Shown: piece by piece, positions 1 to 6,392 of the stretch
Position numbering within the stretch: position 1 is the stretch's first letter
How the letters are laid out: each line of letters opens with the position of its first letter
NCBI GenBank assembly: GCA_001438985.1
Contig: LIAZ01000047.1
Span: 1-8,495, forward strand
Source of the DNA: Acidimicrobium sp. BACL17 MAG-120823-bin42
GTDB lineage: Bacteria > Actinomycetota > Acidimicrobiia > Acidimicrobiales > Ilumatobacteraceae
Direction: 5' to 3'
DNA length: 8,495 bases
The notes under the pieces: generated by a model
Seen by the model: only the letters and a program-made list of their open reading frames with translations
What the model was told of the DNA's origin: nothing
Databases searched by the model: none
Translations under genes and position numbers: made by a program

Positions 1-734
1 TCACCGGTTCCCGGTGGCATGTCGACCAACAAGAAATCTGGTTCATCCCAATACACATCGGTCAAAAACTGCTCAAGTGCCTTATGCAACATTGGGCCAC
101 GCCACACCACTGCTTGGCCTTCGGGTACGAAATAACCAATGCTGATGCAACGCACTCCCCACATTTCTGGCGGCAACAACATGTTGTCGATAACAACTGG
201 TTCACGATCAGTACCAAGCATGCGTGGAATTGAATATCCGTAAATGTCCGCATCAACAATGCCCACCTTGTAGCCCTGCGCTGCCAATGCAACTGCGAGG
301 TTTGTGGTGACACTTGATTTACCTACGCCACCTTTTCCAGATGACACCAAAATTGGTCGTGTCTTTGAACCTGGTTTCGCAAAGGAAATTTCGCGACCTG
401 ATGCATGTCCTTGTGCGGGCTGTGATCCTGCAGTTGCACCTGGGTTACCGTGCAACATCTCGCGCACCTTTGCGCGCTCTTCATCGGTCATCACACCAAA
501 ACTGAGAGCGACATCTTGTACGCCATCCAACGCGCGAAGTGCGGTACCAACACGATTTTGAATTTCATTTCGCAGTGGACAGCCTGCAATCGTCAGCACC
601 ACCGTGAGGCTGACTACACCACCCTTAATCTCGACATCGCGCACCATTCCGAGGTCGACAATCGAACGGTGGAGTTCCGGGTCCTCTACAGGGCGGAGGG
701 CTTCAATGACTTGATCTGTTGTGGGGGTTGACAT
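1..734 (-). CDS. mrp: Mrp/ApbC-type P-loop ATPase, iron-sulfur cluster carrier (partial, C-terminus outside window)
   Basis: The first 244 residues of a Mrp/NBP35-family protein, which binds and transfers iron-sulfur clusters in the cytoplasm in an ATP-dependent way. Residues 1-85 form a MIP18/DUF59-like domain, with the EDPEL motif (17-21) and the conserved GCP cysteine (Cys52). A glycine/alanine-rich linker (about 98-115) leads into the ATPase domain, which carries the deviant Walker A GKGGVGKS (133-140), the DADIYG motif (161-166) and the Walker B region FLLVDMPPGTG (234-244), where the window ends. The C-terminal CxxC cluster-binding motif typical of the family would lie beyond the left edge and cannot be checked. 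The ATG at 732-734 is preceded by GGAG four bases upstream, which is short but usable. It is divergent from a SufR-like regulator, which supports a role in iron-sulfur metabolism. Family assignment is very secure; the exact cargo protein is unknown. Confidence 0.95.
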   Translation of the reverse strand, partial: MSTPTTDQVIEALRPVEDPELHRSIVDLGMVRDVEIKGGVVSLTVVLTIAGCPLRNEIQNRVGTALRALDGVQDVALSFGVMTDEERAKVREMLHGNPGATAGSQPAQGHASGREISFAKPGSKTRPILVSSGKGGVGKSSVTTNLAVALAAQGYKVGIVDADIYGYSIPRMLGTDREPVVIDNMLLPPEMWGVRCISIGYFVPEGQAVVWRGPMLHKALEQFLTDVYWDEPDFLLVDMPPGTG

Positions 735-753
735 GGGGCTCCAATAATTTCCA

Positions 754-765
754 CTATGGCCATAG
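754..765. promoter_or_regulatory. Perfect 12-bp palindrome between mrp and the regulator, candidate operator
   Basis: CTATGGCCATAG is its own exact reverse complement and lies in the 44-bp gap between the divergent starts at 734 and 779. It sits just upstream of the probable -10 box of the regulator (TACAAT, 767-772) and downstream of a possible -10 for mrp on the other strand (TATTGT, complement of 768-773). A dimeric winged-helix protein bound here would affect both promoters. The sequence is seen directly. That it is the operator of the adjacent regulator is inference, and it does not obviously match SufR boxes I know from other bacteria. Confidence 0.5.
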
Positions 766-776
766 GTACAATACCT
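764..776 (+). promoter_or_regulatory. Inverted repeat over the -10 box of the regulator gene
   Basis: AGGTA-CAA-TACCT is an inverted repeat with 5-bp arms and a 3-bp centre. It overlaps TACAAT (767-772), one base from the TATAAT consensus. That box is seven bases upstream of the GTG start at 779, so transcription would begin at or next to the start codon and give a leaderless mRNA. I see no convincing -35 element at the usual distance. It touches the 12-bp palindrome at 754-765. Box and repeat are seen in the sequence; their function is inferred. Confidence 0.4.
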
Positions 777-778
777 GT

Positions 779-1501
779 GTGTCGAGTAAGTCTGCCAACC
801 TCACCTCAGGATCATTCACTGCACAGGTCTCTGCAATCACCTCTGCCTTTGGCGACCCGACACGGCGCGCCGTGTACTTGTTTGCTCGTGAGAGTGAGTC
901 GGGTGTCACCGCTGCCCAAGTCGCCGAAAAATTCGCCGTTCATCCAAACGTTGCACGCCATCATCTCGACAAACTTTCTGCCGGTGGATACCTCGAAGTT
1001 GCAGTTGACCGCCATGAACGTGGTGGCGCTGGACGACCATCCAAGCTGTATCGCGCGGCCGAAGACACCACGTTGTCATTCCCTGTTCGCAGTGATGACT
1101 TAGTACTTTCACTTCTTGGCAAAACGCTTGCATTGCTTCCACCAGATAAAGCAGAAGCAATGGCCGAAGAGGTTGGTCAGCAATATGGTCAAGCAATGGC
1201 TGCAGGCATGAAGGGCGACGATCTTGCTGCAGGTCACAAATCGCTACGCGCCGCAATGCAGGCAGTCGCCGATGCACTCACCGCGCATGGTTTCGCCGCA
1301 CACACCGACCAGCGCAACAATCAATTACGTATTGTCAGCAACCACTGCCCGTTCGGCGATGTTGCAATCGAGCATCCGGTGATTTGTGCAGTTGACAGAG
1401 GAATGGTCAAAGGCATGCTCACCGCAATTTATGGTGACACCTCTCCCGCCACTTCGGCATCGTTGCCGCAAGGCGACACATTTTGTGCCACCACGATCTA
1501 A
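779..1501 (+). CDS. SufR-like winged-helix transcriptional regulator with cysteine-containing C-terminal domain
   Basis: A 240-residue DNA-binding regulator. Residues 15-93 form an ArsR/DeoR-like winged helix: the FGDPTRR helix start (24-30), the recognition region HPNVARHHLDKL (55-66) and a glycine-rich wing GGAGRPSKLYR (82-92). The C-terminal half resembles SufR-type iron-sulfur regulators, with the motif HCPFGDVAIEHPVIC holding Cys190 and Cys203, and Cys236 near the end in a DTFCATT tail. The C-x12-C spacing equals that of the first two cluster ligands of cyanobacterial SufR. Such proteins bind an iron-sulfur cluster and repress suf genes; that role is inferred here. The GTG at 779 is preferred over an upstream TTG at 719, because the earlier start would overlap mrp and adds 20 residues unlike the family. 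No Shine-Dalgarno precedes it, consistent with leaderless expression. The divergent mrp partner supports iron-sulfur control. Confidence 0.85.
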   Translation: MSSKSANLTSGSFTAQVSAITSAFGDPTRRAVYLFARESESGVTAAQVAEKFAVHPNVARHHLDKLSAGGYLEVAVDRHERGGAGRPSKLYRAAEDTTLSFPVRSDDLVLSLLGKTLALLPPDKAEAMAEEVGQQYGQAMAAGMKGDDLAAGHKSLRAAMQAVADALTAHGFAAHTDQRNNQLRIVSNHCPFGDVAIEHPVICAVDRGMVKGMLTAIYGDTSPATSASLPQGDTFCATTI

Positions 1502-1509
1502 TTGATCGT
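1493..1509. terminator. Short hairpin between convergent genes
   Basis: ACGATC-TAATT-GATCGT forms a 6-bp stem with a 5-base loop. It spans the stop codon of the regulator gene and reaches the stop codon of the convergent oxidoreductase gene, and it fills the 7-bp gap between them. The stem is AT-balanced and no T-run follows on either strand, so it is at best a weak bidirectional terminator. Confidence 0.25.
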
Positions 1510-2120
1510 TAGTCGCCCCAGAATCGTTGTTCTAAAAACGGATCACCATACATGTGATACCCGTTTTGCTCCCAGAATCCCGGCGCATCGGTTTCGCGAA
1601 GCTCAAGACCACGCAACCACTTCGGTGATTTCCAAAAATATAAATTAGGAATAAGCAATCGAACTGGTCCACCGTGAATTGGTTCGATGTCTTCGCCTTC
1701 GTACTCGTACACAATCATTGATTCATCACGCATGATGTCGGCAAGCGGCAGGTTGGCTGTGTATCCGTATTCGGCATGACCCATCACATATGCAGCGGCT
1801 GGATTTACTCCGGCGAGCGCAAACACCTCGTTTACTTTGACACCACGCCACGTGGTATCAAACTTCGACCACTTTGTTACGCAATGAATGTCTGTTGTGA
1901 GAGTGGTGGATGGAAGAGCTTTCACATCATCAAGCGACAACGTAATTTCATTGGTTACAGCACCAAAAATTTTGAGATTCCATTCGCCGGGTTGATATGT
2001 CGGTACTTCTCCAACATGAAGAACAGGGAAACGTTCGGTTAAATATTGCCCACTAGGCAAACGACTGTCGTCGTATCCGCGCTTAACTACATCTTCTCGG
2101 TTGCGATCAAAGAATCCCAT
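1509..2120 (-). CDS. Cytosolic sulfite-oxidase-like molybdopterin oxidoreductase
   Basis: A 203-residue protein made up almost entirely of the oxidoreductase molybdopterin-binding domain of the sulfite oxidase/MsrP fold. The DIHCVTKWS motif (78-85) contains Cys80, the expected molybdenum ligand. The conserved stretch HGGPVRLLIPNLYFWKSPKW (149-168) and the terminal WEQNGYHMYGDPFLEQR segment fit the short sulfite-oxidase-like family. There is no twin-arginine or other signal peptide, unlike periplasmic MsrP (YedY), and there is no heme or dimerisation domain, so it probably works in the cytoplasm with an unknown electron partner. The substrate cannot be read from the sequence. The ATG at 2118-2120 follows AAGGAG at five bases. 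It is divergent from the SixA gene and ends seven bases from the convergent regulator, so it appears to be a single-gene transcript. Confidence 0.9.
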   Translation of the reverse strand: MGFFDRNREDVVKRGYDDSRLPSGQYLTERFPVLHVGEVPTYQPGEWNLKIFGAVTNEITLSLDDVKALPSTTLTTDIHCVTKWSKFDTTWRGVKVNEVFALAGVNPAAAYVMGHAEYGYTANLPLADIMRDESMIVYEYEGEDIEPIHGGPVRLLIPNLYFWKSPKWLRGLELRETDAPGFWEQNGYHMYGDPFLEQRFWGD

Positions 2121-2169
2121 ACATCTCCTTGCACAAGTTTGCCCTATCTCGGCACTATATTCATCGTTG
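2121..2169. promoter_or_regulatory. Divergent promoter region with back-to-back -10 boxes
   Basis: This 49-bp gap separates the divergent oxidoreductase and sixA genes. On the plus strand TATATT (2156-2161) ends eight bases before the sixA ATG, so that mRNA would be leaderless or nearly so. TTGCAC (2129-2134) could be its -35 box, but the 21-bp spacer is long. On the minus strand the complement of 2154-2159 reads TATAGT and could serve the oxidoreductase gene, leaving a short leader that contains its AAGGAG ribosome site. The two -10 boxes share four bases, so the two promoters may exclude each other. The boxes are seen in the sequence; promoter activity is inferred. Confidence 0.4.
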
Positions 2170-2634
2170 ATGTCACTTTTTCTTGTCCGTCATGCAAAAG
2201 CTGGCAAACGAAGTCAGTGGGATGCAGAAGACTCGTTACGACCTCTCATCGCCGATGGACAAAAACAAGCCGAATCTATTGCTGAATCAATCGTGCGGTT
2301 GTCACCAACAGCATTGTTCTCAAGCCCGTACGTGCGATGCATACAAACCCTTCAACCACTCGCACAACTCACCGGACTCACGGTTCAATCCCACCAGTTA
2401 CTTGCAGAAGGCGCCGATTTCATTGCCACCGTCGAGTGGATCCACACACTTCCAGATGGAACAGTGATGTGTAGCCATGGCGATGTCATTCCACAAGTGA
2501 TTGATGCACTCGAACGACGAGGAATGGAAGTGAGCGGCTTTCGTGATTCACGAAAAGGCTCGGTATGGGTGCTTGATAAACATGGAGACAAGTTCATTGG
2601 TGGACATGCATGGCCACCGCATCGAGTTGATTGA
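2170..2634 (+). CDS. sixA: SixA-type histidine phosphatase
   Basis: A 154-residue histidine phosphatase of the phosphoglycerate mutase-like superfamily. The catalytic LVRHAKAG motif (5-12) carries the nucleophile His8 and phosphate-binding Arg7. SSPYVRC (51-57) supplies the second arginine (Arg56), Glu80 is the likely general acid, and CSHGD (101-105) supplies the second catalytic histidine, His103. The short length and the HAKAG...RPL...G..QA pattern fit SixA and the phosphatase half of mycobacterial MutT1-type proteins. No Nudix domain is fused or adjacent here. The substrate may be a protein phosphohistidine or a small phosphate ester; the sequence does not decide this. The ATG at 2170 places the catalytic motif at the extreme N-terminus, as is usual in the family, and no Shine-Dalgarno precedes it. 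The stop is one base from the convergent ccmI stop. Confidence 0.88.
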   Translation: MSLFLVRHAKAGKRSQWDAEDSLRPLIADGQKQAESIAESIVRLSPTALFSSPYVRCIQTLQPLAQLTGLTVQSHQLLAEGADFIATVEWIHTLPDGTVMCSHGDVIPQVIDALERRGMEVSGFRDSRKGSVWVLDKHGDKFIGGHAWPPHRVD

Positions 2635-2660
2635 TTTATCCCGCTAGCGCGGCATCAACT
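2625..2660. repeat. Inverted repeat across the sixA/ccmI convergent ends
   Basis: AGTTGAT (2625-2631) and ATCAACT (2654-2660) are perfect 7-bp inverted arms. The 22-base interior contains the palindrome CGCTAGCG (2642-2649). The structure covers both stop codons and the last codons of sixA and ccmI. It lacks a T-run on either strand, so it is not a classical intrinsic terminator, but it is the only structured element available to end the ccm operon transcript here. Confidence 0.3.
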
Positions 2661-3367
2661 TCTTCAACAATTCCCGTAACGAAATCCAACACTTCTGTGG
2701 GAGGGTTGGATGCCAAACAAATATCAAGTTGCTCTTTTGCTCCTACCGCATCTGCAGCAAGCCGAAAACGCACGATGCCAAGAAAGCAGTGCGCGTCTGG
2801 ATAATCAGGGTCGACTGCGATTGCCTGCTCCAACCCTTGGAGCGACGTTGCGAGCGCAATGATTTTAATGTCGTCAGGTGCATCTCGTGATACAAGCGCA
2901 ATCAACCACGAACGATACGTCAATGCCTCAACGTTGTCGGGGTCCAACTTAATGACTTCGCTATACAGTTCGACCGCCCTTTGCGGATCACTGAAGTTAA
3001 TTGAACGTGCTTGGGCCAACAATGATGCAGTTGAGTCTTCTATTCCACCACTCGTCGATTCACCGGGCAATCGCTGACCAGATTGAGCAGCAACGAACCA
3101 GCCAGAACCAATCGCAAGAAACACCACTATCGCACTCACCACGATTCGTCGCGATGCAGACCGTGGCTTACTCGTACCGTTAAGAATTGTTCCAGCCTCA
3201 ATCGCTTTGATCACATCTGCTGCACGCTGCGTGTAACCCGCCTTTAGGCCCTCGTAATCAATGTCGTCAATATCTCCTGCCTTGCGTTCGCGCTCTAAAT
3301 CGCGCAATGAATCAAGCAAGAACTTTCGCTCCTCTTCTAGGCGTGCAAGCTCATCTGGATTGATCAT
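2636..3367 (-). CDS. ccmI: CcmI-like TPR protein of cytochrome c maturation
   Basis: A 243-residue membrane-anchored TPR protein, the last gene of the ccm operon. Residues 5-60 are a charged, probably coiled-coil segment, with LARLEEERKFLLDSLRDLE and an ERKAGDIDDIDYEGL stretch matching the conserved N-terminal region of CcmI/CycH proteins. One membrane helix lies at about 74-95. The remainder, outside the membrane, contains TPR-like helices around 115-155 (FSDPQRAVELYSEVIKLDPD) and 178-205 (EQAIAVDPDYPDAHCFLG). In the known pathway CcmI binds the apocytochrome C-terminus and hands it to CcmH/CcmF. Unlike proteobacterial CcmI it has no first membrane helix, so its N-terminus should stay in the cytoplasm. 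It follows ccmH after three bases with no clear ribosome site, suggesting coupling. The symbol rests on position and N-terminal pattern; a generic TPR annotation is possible. Confidence 0.78.
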   Translation of the reverse strand: MINPDELARLEEERKFLLDSLRDLERERKAGDIDDIDYEGLKAGYTQRAADVIKAIEAGTILNGTSKPRSASRRIVVSAIVVFLAIGSGWFVAAQSGQRLPGESTSGGIEDSTASLLAQARSINFSDPQRAVELYSEVIKLDPDNVEALTYRSWLIALVSRDAPDDIKIIALATSLQGLEQAIAVDPDYPDAHCFLGIVRFRLAADAVGAKEQLDICLASNPPTEVLDFVTGIVEEVDAALAG

Positions 3368-3370
3368 GAG

Positions 3371-3847
3371 TTATTCAGCATTGCGTAGTGCTTGTTCAAC
3401 CATCTCAATGTCGGCATCAGACACCGTGTTCGAGCCCGAGACACTCCACCTTCTAAAAGCAAAGACAAGTGTTCCCAACGCACATACCAATGCAAACACG
3501 GGAAGTACCCACACCAGTGCGTCTAGGCCAGTTGAGCGCGGCACAAGCAATACGCGACTCCCAAATCGAGCTTCCATAAATGCCACAATCTCATCGTCGG
3601 TCTTTTGACCACCAGCAACCTGACGCGCCACTTCAGCACGGATGGATTCGGCCGCTGATGCCCGAGAGACGTAGACACTTTCACCCTGACACGTCGGACA
3701 TGCGATCACCTTCGTAATTGCATCGATGCGATCAGACTGAGTTTTAGGACCAGTGTCACGCGTACCCCCAAAGACAAGCAGAGCAATAGCAACCAAGGTA
3801 AGCAACAGCCATGTCCACTTGTTTTTTACAGAAGCCACGTTGCTCAT
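3371..3847 (-). CDS. ccmH: Cytochrome c maturation thiol protein CcmH
   Basis: A 158-residue CcmH/CycL/NrfF-family protein. An N-terminal membrane helix (about 12-27) precedes an extracytoplasmic helical domain with the redox motif CPTC (Cys50, Cys53) followed by QGES. The family-typical segment ARFGSRVLLVP (93-103) and a second membrane helix (about 109-131) follow, with a short cytoplasmic tail. CcmH forms mixed disulfides with apocytochrome c and passes the thiols on for heme ligation, working with CcmG and CcmF. The residue before the first cysteine is alanine, where many family members have the (L)RCxxC arrangement. The start ATG overlaps the ccmG stop as ATGA, so translation is probably coupled. 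The length suits the short CcmH type that works with a separate CcmI. Confidence 0.93.
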   Translation of the reverse strand: MSNVASVKNKWTWLLLTLVAIALLVFGGTRDTGPKTQSDRIDAITKVIACPTCQGESVYVSRASAAESIRAEVARQVAGGQKTDDEIVAFMEARFGSRVLLVPRSTGLDALVWVLPVFALVCALGTLVFAFRRWSVSGSNTVSDADIEMVEQALRNAE

Positions 3848-4422
3848 GAACCAAACTGCGCCTTCAATAGCCCCAACTGCTCGTCCAACAAACCAGTCGT
3901 GATCGAACCTGCCACTCGCAACCGAACATACCCATTGGGATCAACGATCCAAGTCTCGGGCACCTGCGCAACACCAAATGCCACCGATATCGCCCCATCC
4001 GAATCACGCACCTTTTGCCAGTCACCACCGTTTTCAGCAAAGAACGCGCGAACCGCTTCATCGCTGTCGTCATTAATCACGGTGTACAACTCGGCCGGAT
4101 TACTTGTTTGCGACTCACGCCCAGCAAATGCCACAAGTTCTGGGTGCTCGGCAATGCACGGCACACACGTTGAGTTAAAAAAGTTAAGAATCACCCAACT
4201 CCCTTTGCGATACGACAACACGAAGTTGTCACCGTCAAGCGTTGTTGTTGAAACAGCAGGTGCAGGTTGGCCAAGCAATGGCGAGTCGGCCTCGCTAGAC
4301 GTGTTTGGGTCTGCAGAAACCAACACCCACAGAAACGCCAGCATCACCACACCAACAATCGATGCAATCACTGGTGCTAAGCGCTTACGTGCAACTACTG
4401 AATCGGTCGACACATCACTCAT
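3844..4422 (-). CDS. ccmG: Membrane-anchored thioredoxin-like protein CcmG/ResA
   Basis: A 192-residue thiol-disulfide oxidoreductase of the TlpA/ResA/CcmG group. An N-terminal anchor helix (about 16-36) is followed by a linker and the thioredoxin-like domain starting at GQPAPAVSTTTLDG (51-64). The active site CVPC (Cys86, Cys89) sits in the LNFFNSTCVPC context typical of this group, and VPETW (154-158) supplies the cis-proline opposite it. It should act outside the membrane, keeping the CxxCH cysteines of apocytochromes or the CcmH pair reduced. Its own reductant would be CcdA or DsbD, neither of which is in this window. Four-base ATGA overlaps tie it to ccmF upstream and ccmH downstream. 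It could equally be labelled resA by sequence; the ccm context favours ccmG. Confidence 0.93.
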   Translation of the reverse strand: MSDVSTDSVVARKRLAPVIASIVGVVMLAFLWVLVSADPNTSSEADSPLLGQPAPAVSTTTLDGDNFVLSYRKGSWVILNFFNSTCVPCIAEHPELVAFAGRESQTSNPAELYTVINDDSDEAVRAFFAENGGDWQKVRDSDGAISVAFGVAQVPETWIVDPNGYVRLRVAGSITTGLLDEQLGLLKAQFGS

Positions 4423-6392
4423 GACTTCACCAATAGATCATCAACGCCATCGTCAGATGTTGGAGCGGTCGGTTTCCGTCGGCGACCTGGAAATGCAGCA
4501 AGCACAGTGCCTAACGCCATCAGTCCGCCTCCGATCCATAGCCACAACAACATTGGCTTAATGAACACCTTGATTCGTGCAGTATCCGAGCCCGGTCGGA
4601 TTGGTGGTTCGAGCGTGAGATACACATCGCTGGCCAACCCCGTCCTCACCGATGGAGTTCCGACAGTCATGCCTTGTTTTAGATACCGCGTGATTGCAGG
4701 CGCGTACGCTTTTCCGCCATCAACAATGACACGGGCCTTGACCGAAAACACCCGTTCAGTTTTTTCTTCAACGACTTCAACCAGTTCAAACGTGTGACCA
4801 CTAAACGATGCGACTTTCCCGACTTCAAGGTTGAGTTCTTGACTGTGCGTGAAACTATTTGACGCAGCAAGTGCAACCGAAATAATAATCACTCCAAGAT
4901 GCACGATCATTCCGCCATTTGCGCGACCAACTAACCCACGCAACCCCTGACGTCGCGTTGCCAACACCACCTGGCGAAGCGCAGACCCTGCAGCAAAGCC
5001 ACCCATTGCGAATGTCAGTAGTGGCGCGAACCCCGTCGCGCCCACCAGCACGCTTCCTGCTAACGCCAACACTCCACACCATGCCGGCCAAAATAGTCGT
5101 GTTGACAACAACTCTTGTGATGCTTTACGCCACGGCAACACAGGAGCAATCGCCATGATGGTCAGCATCGTGATGCCGATTGGAATGGTCAGTCGGTCAA
5201 AAAATGGTTCACCAACGATGATCGTGCGATCTTGCAAGGCTTCAACAACAAGCGGGAACACTGTGCCCAGCAAAACAACAAACGCGAACACACTGAACAA
5301 CACATTGTTTGCCAAAAACGCACCTTCACGCGAAAGCGGTGAATCAATACTTCCTGGCGAATGCAAGCGGTCACCCCGCCATCCAATGAGCCCAACTGAA
5401 ACCACGACGATCACTGCAAAGAATGCCAACAACCATGGTCCGATCGGGCTTTCGCTAAACGCGTGAACGCTGTTGAGTACGCCAGACCGAGTAAGGAACG
5501 TTCCTAAAATTGTCAAACTAAATGTCGCCACTAACAACGACAAGTTCCACACGCGCAACATTCCTCGTCGCTCCTGGACTAACACCGAGTGAATGTAAGC
5601 GGTTGCAGTAATCCACGGAAGCAACGATGCATTCTCTACCGGGTCCCAAGCCCACACGCCGCTCCAACCAAGTACCTCATAACTCCACCACGAACCAAGA
5701 ATGATTCCAAGTGTGAGAAACCCCCAGGCAAACAATGTCCATCTACGTGTTGCCAACAACCATCCTTCGCCAACTCGACCAGTAATCAGCGCCGCAATCG
5801 CAAAGGCAAATGGCACGGTCATTCCTACGTAACCCAAATACAGCAATGGCGGATGAAACATCACCAGCAAGTGATTCTGAAGCAACGGGTTTGGTCCCGG
5901 TCCATCAAACACTCCTGGCGCTCCAGCCCCAAATGGATTTGCAGGCCCAAACGAAAGCACAAAGAAAAACAGTGAAACGATAAACATGACGCCAAGCGCA
6001 TAACGCGACAGCACGTCATCCATCTTTTTGCGCAACCAATATGCAACCGCCAACGTGTAACCCGCCAAGATCAGCACCCACATCAAAATCGAACCCTCAA
6101 GTGCGCTCCATACCGCAGCAAAGTTGTACAGAGCAGGAGTTGAATTGCTTCCTACTTTTTGAACGTATGCAAGGGAATAATCACGGGTGATCATTGCCCA
6201 TTCCATGACCGCAAAAGCACCCACGCTTGCACCAAACACAAGCATTGCGAACCGAGGAACTAATTTTGCAACTGCTTGGTCACGCTGACGCGCACTCGTA
6301 ATCGCAGCCACTGCTCCAAACAGTGAGCCAACAATGCCAATCAGCAACAACGCGCGACCGAGCGCGCCGTTTATCCCACCTGCTGCGAACAT
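4419..6392 (-). CDS. ccmF: Cytochrome c heme lyase subunit CcmF
   Basis: A 657-residue polytopic membrane protein, close to the usual CcmF length of about 650. The WWD domain that cradles heme is intact: WWSYEVLGWSGVWAWDPVEN (235-254). Flanking conserved motifs include ALEGS (97-101), LLQNHLLVMFHPPLLYLGYV (170-189), AYIHS (265-269) and TRSGVLNSVHAF (301-312). By comparison with Escherichia coli CcmF, His173 and His310 are the expected WWD heme ligands, and His268 and His498 (GGMIVHLGV) the ligands of the stable b-heme. The region from about 512 to 607 is a large extracytoplasmic loop before the last membrane helix (about 614-634). CcmF takes heme from CcmE and joins it to apocytochrome thiols. 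The start ATG lies inside ccmE (22-base overlap) behind a GAGGTGG ribosome site; the stop overlaps ccmG as ATGA. Confidence 0.97.
   Translation of the reverse strand: MFAAGGINGALGRALLLIGIVGSLFGAVAAITSARQRDQAVAKLVPRFAMLVFGASVGAFAVMEWAMITRDYSLAYVQKVGSNSTPALYNFAAVWSALEGSILMWVLILAGYTLAVAYWLRKKMDDVLSRYALGVMFIVSLFFFVLSFGPANPFGAGAPGVFDGPGPNPLLQNHLLVMFHPPLLYLGYVGMTVPFAFAIAALITGRVGEGWLLATRRWTLFAWGFLTLGIILGSWWSYEVLGWSGVWAWDPVENASLLPWITATAYIHSVLVQERRGMLRVWNLSLLVATFSLTILGTFLTRSGVLNSVHAFSESPIGPWLLAFFAVIVVVSVGLIGWRGDRLHSPGSIDSPLSREGAFLANNVLFSVFAFVVLLGTVFPLVVEALQDRTIIVGEPFFDRLTIPIGITMLTIMAIAPVLPWRKASQELLSTRLFWPAWCGVLALAGSVLVGATGFAPLLTFAMGGFAAGSALRQVVLATRRQGLRGLVGRANGGMIVHLGVIIISVALAASNSFTHSQELNLEVGKVASFSGHTFELVEVVEEKTERVFSVKARVIVDGGKAYAPAITRYLKQGMTVGTPSVRTGLASDVYLTLEPPIRPGSDTARIKVFIKPMLLWLWIGGGLMALGTVLAAFPGRRRKPTAPTSDDGVDDLLVKS

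Noticed and set aside
719..778. Upstream TTG extension of the regulator gene
   Set aside because: It would overlap the mrp start, adds 20 residues without family resemblance, and crosses the probable promoter and palindromes. The GTG at 779 is better supported.
906..1277. Minus-strand 123-codon frame opposite the regulator
   Set aside because: It is rich in Arg, Leu and Gln, has no domain, and lies fully inside a convincing regulator gene.
2101..2169. Upstream extension of sixA by 23 residues
   Set aside because: It would overlap the divergent oxidoreductase start and push the catalytic LVRHAKAG motif away from the N-terminus, unlike the family.
3899..4561. Plus-strand 220-codon open frame opposite ccmG and ccmF
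   Set aside because: It runs antisense across two well-identified overlapping genes, and its composition is an antisense artefact with no motif.
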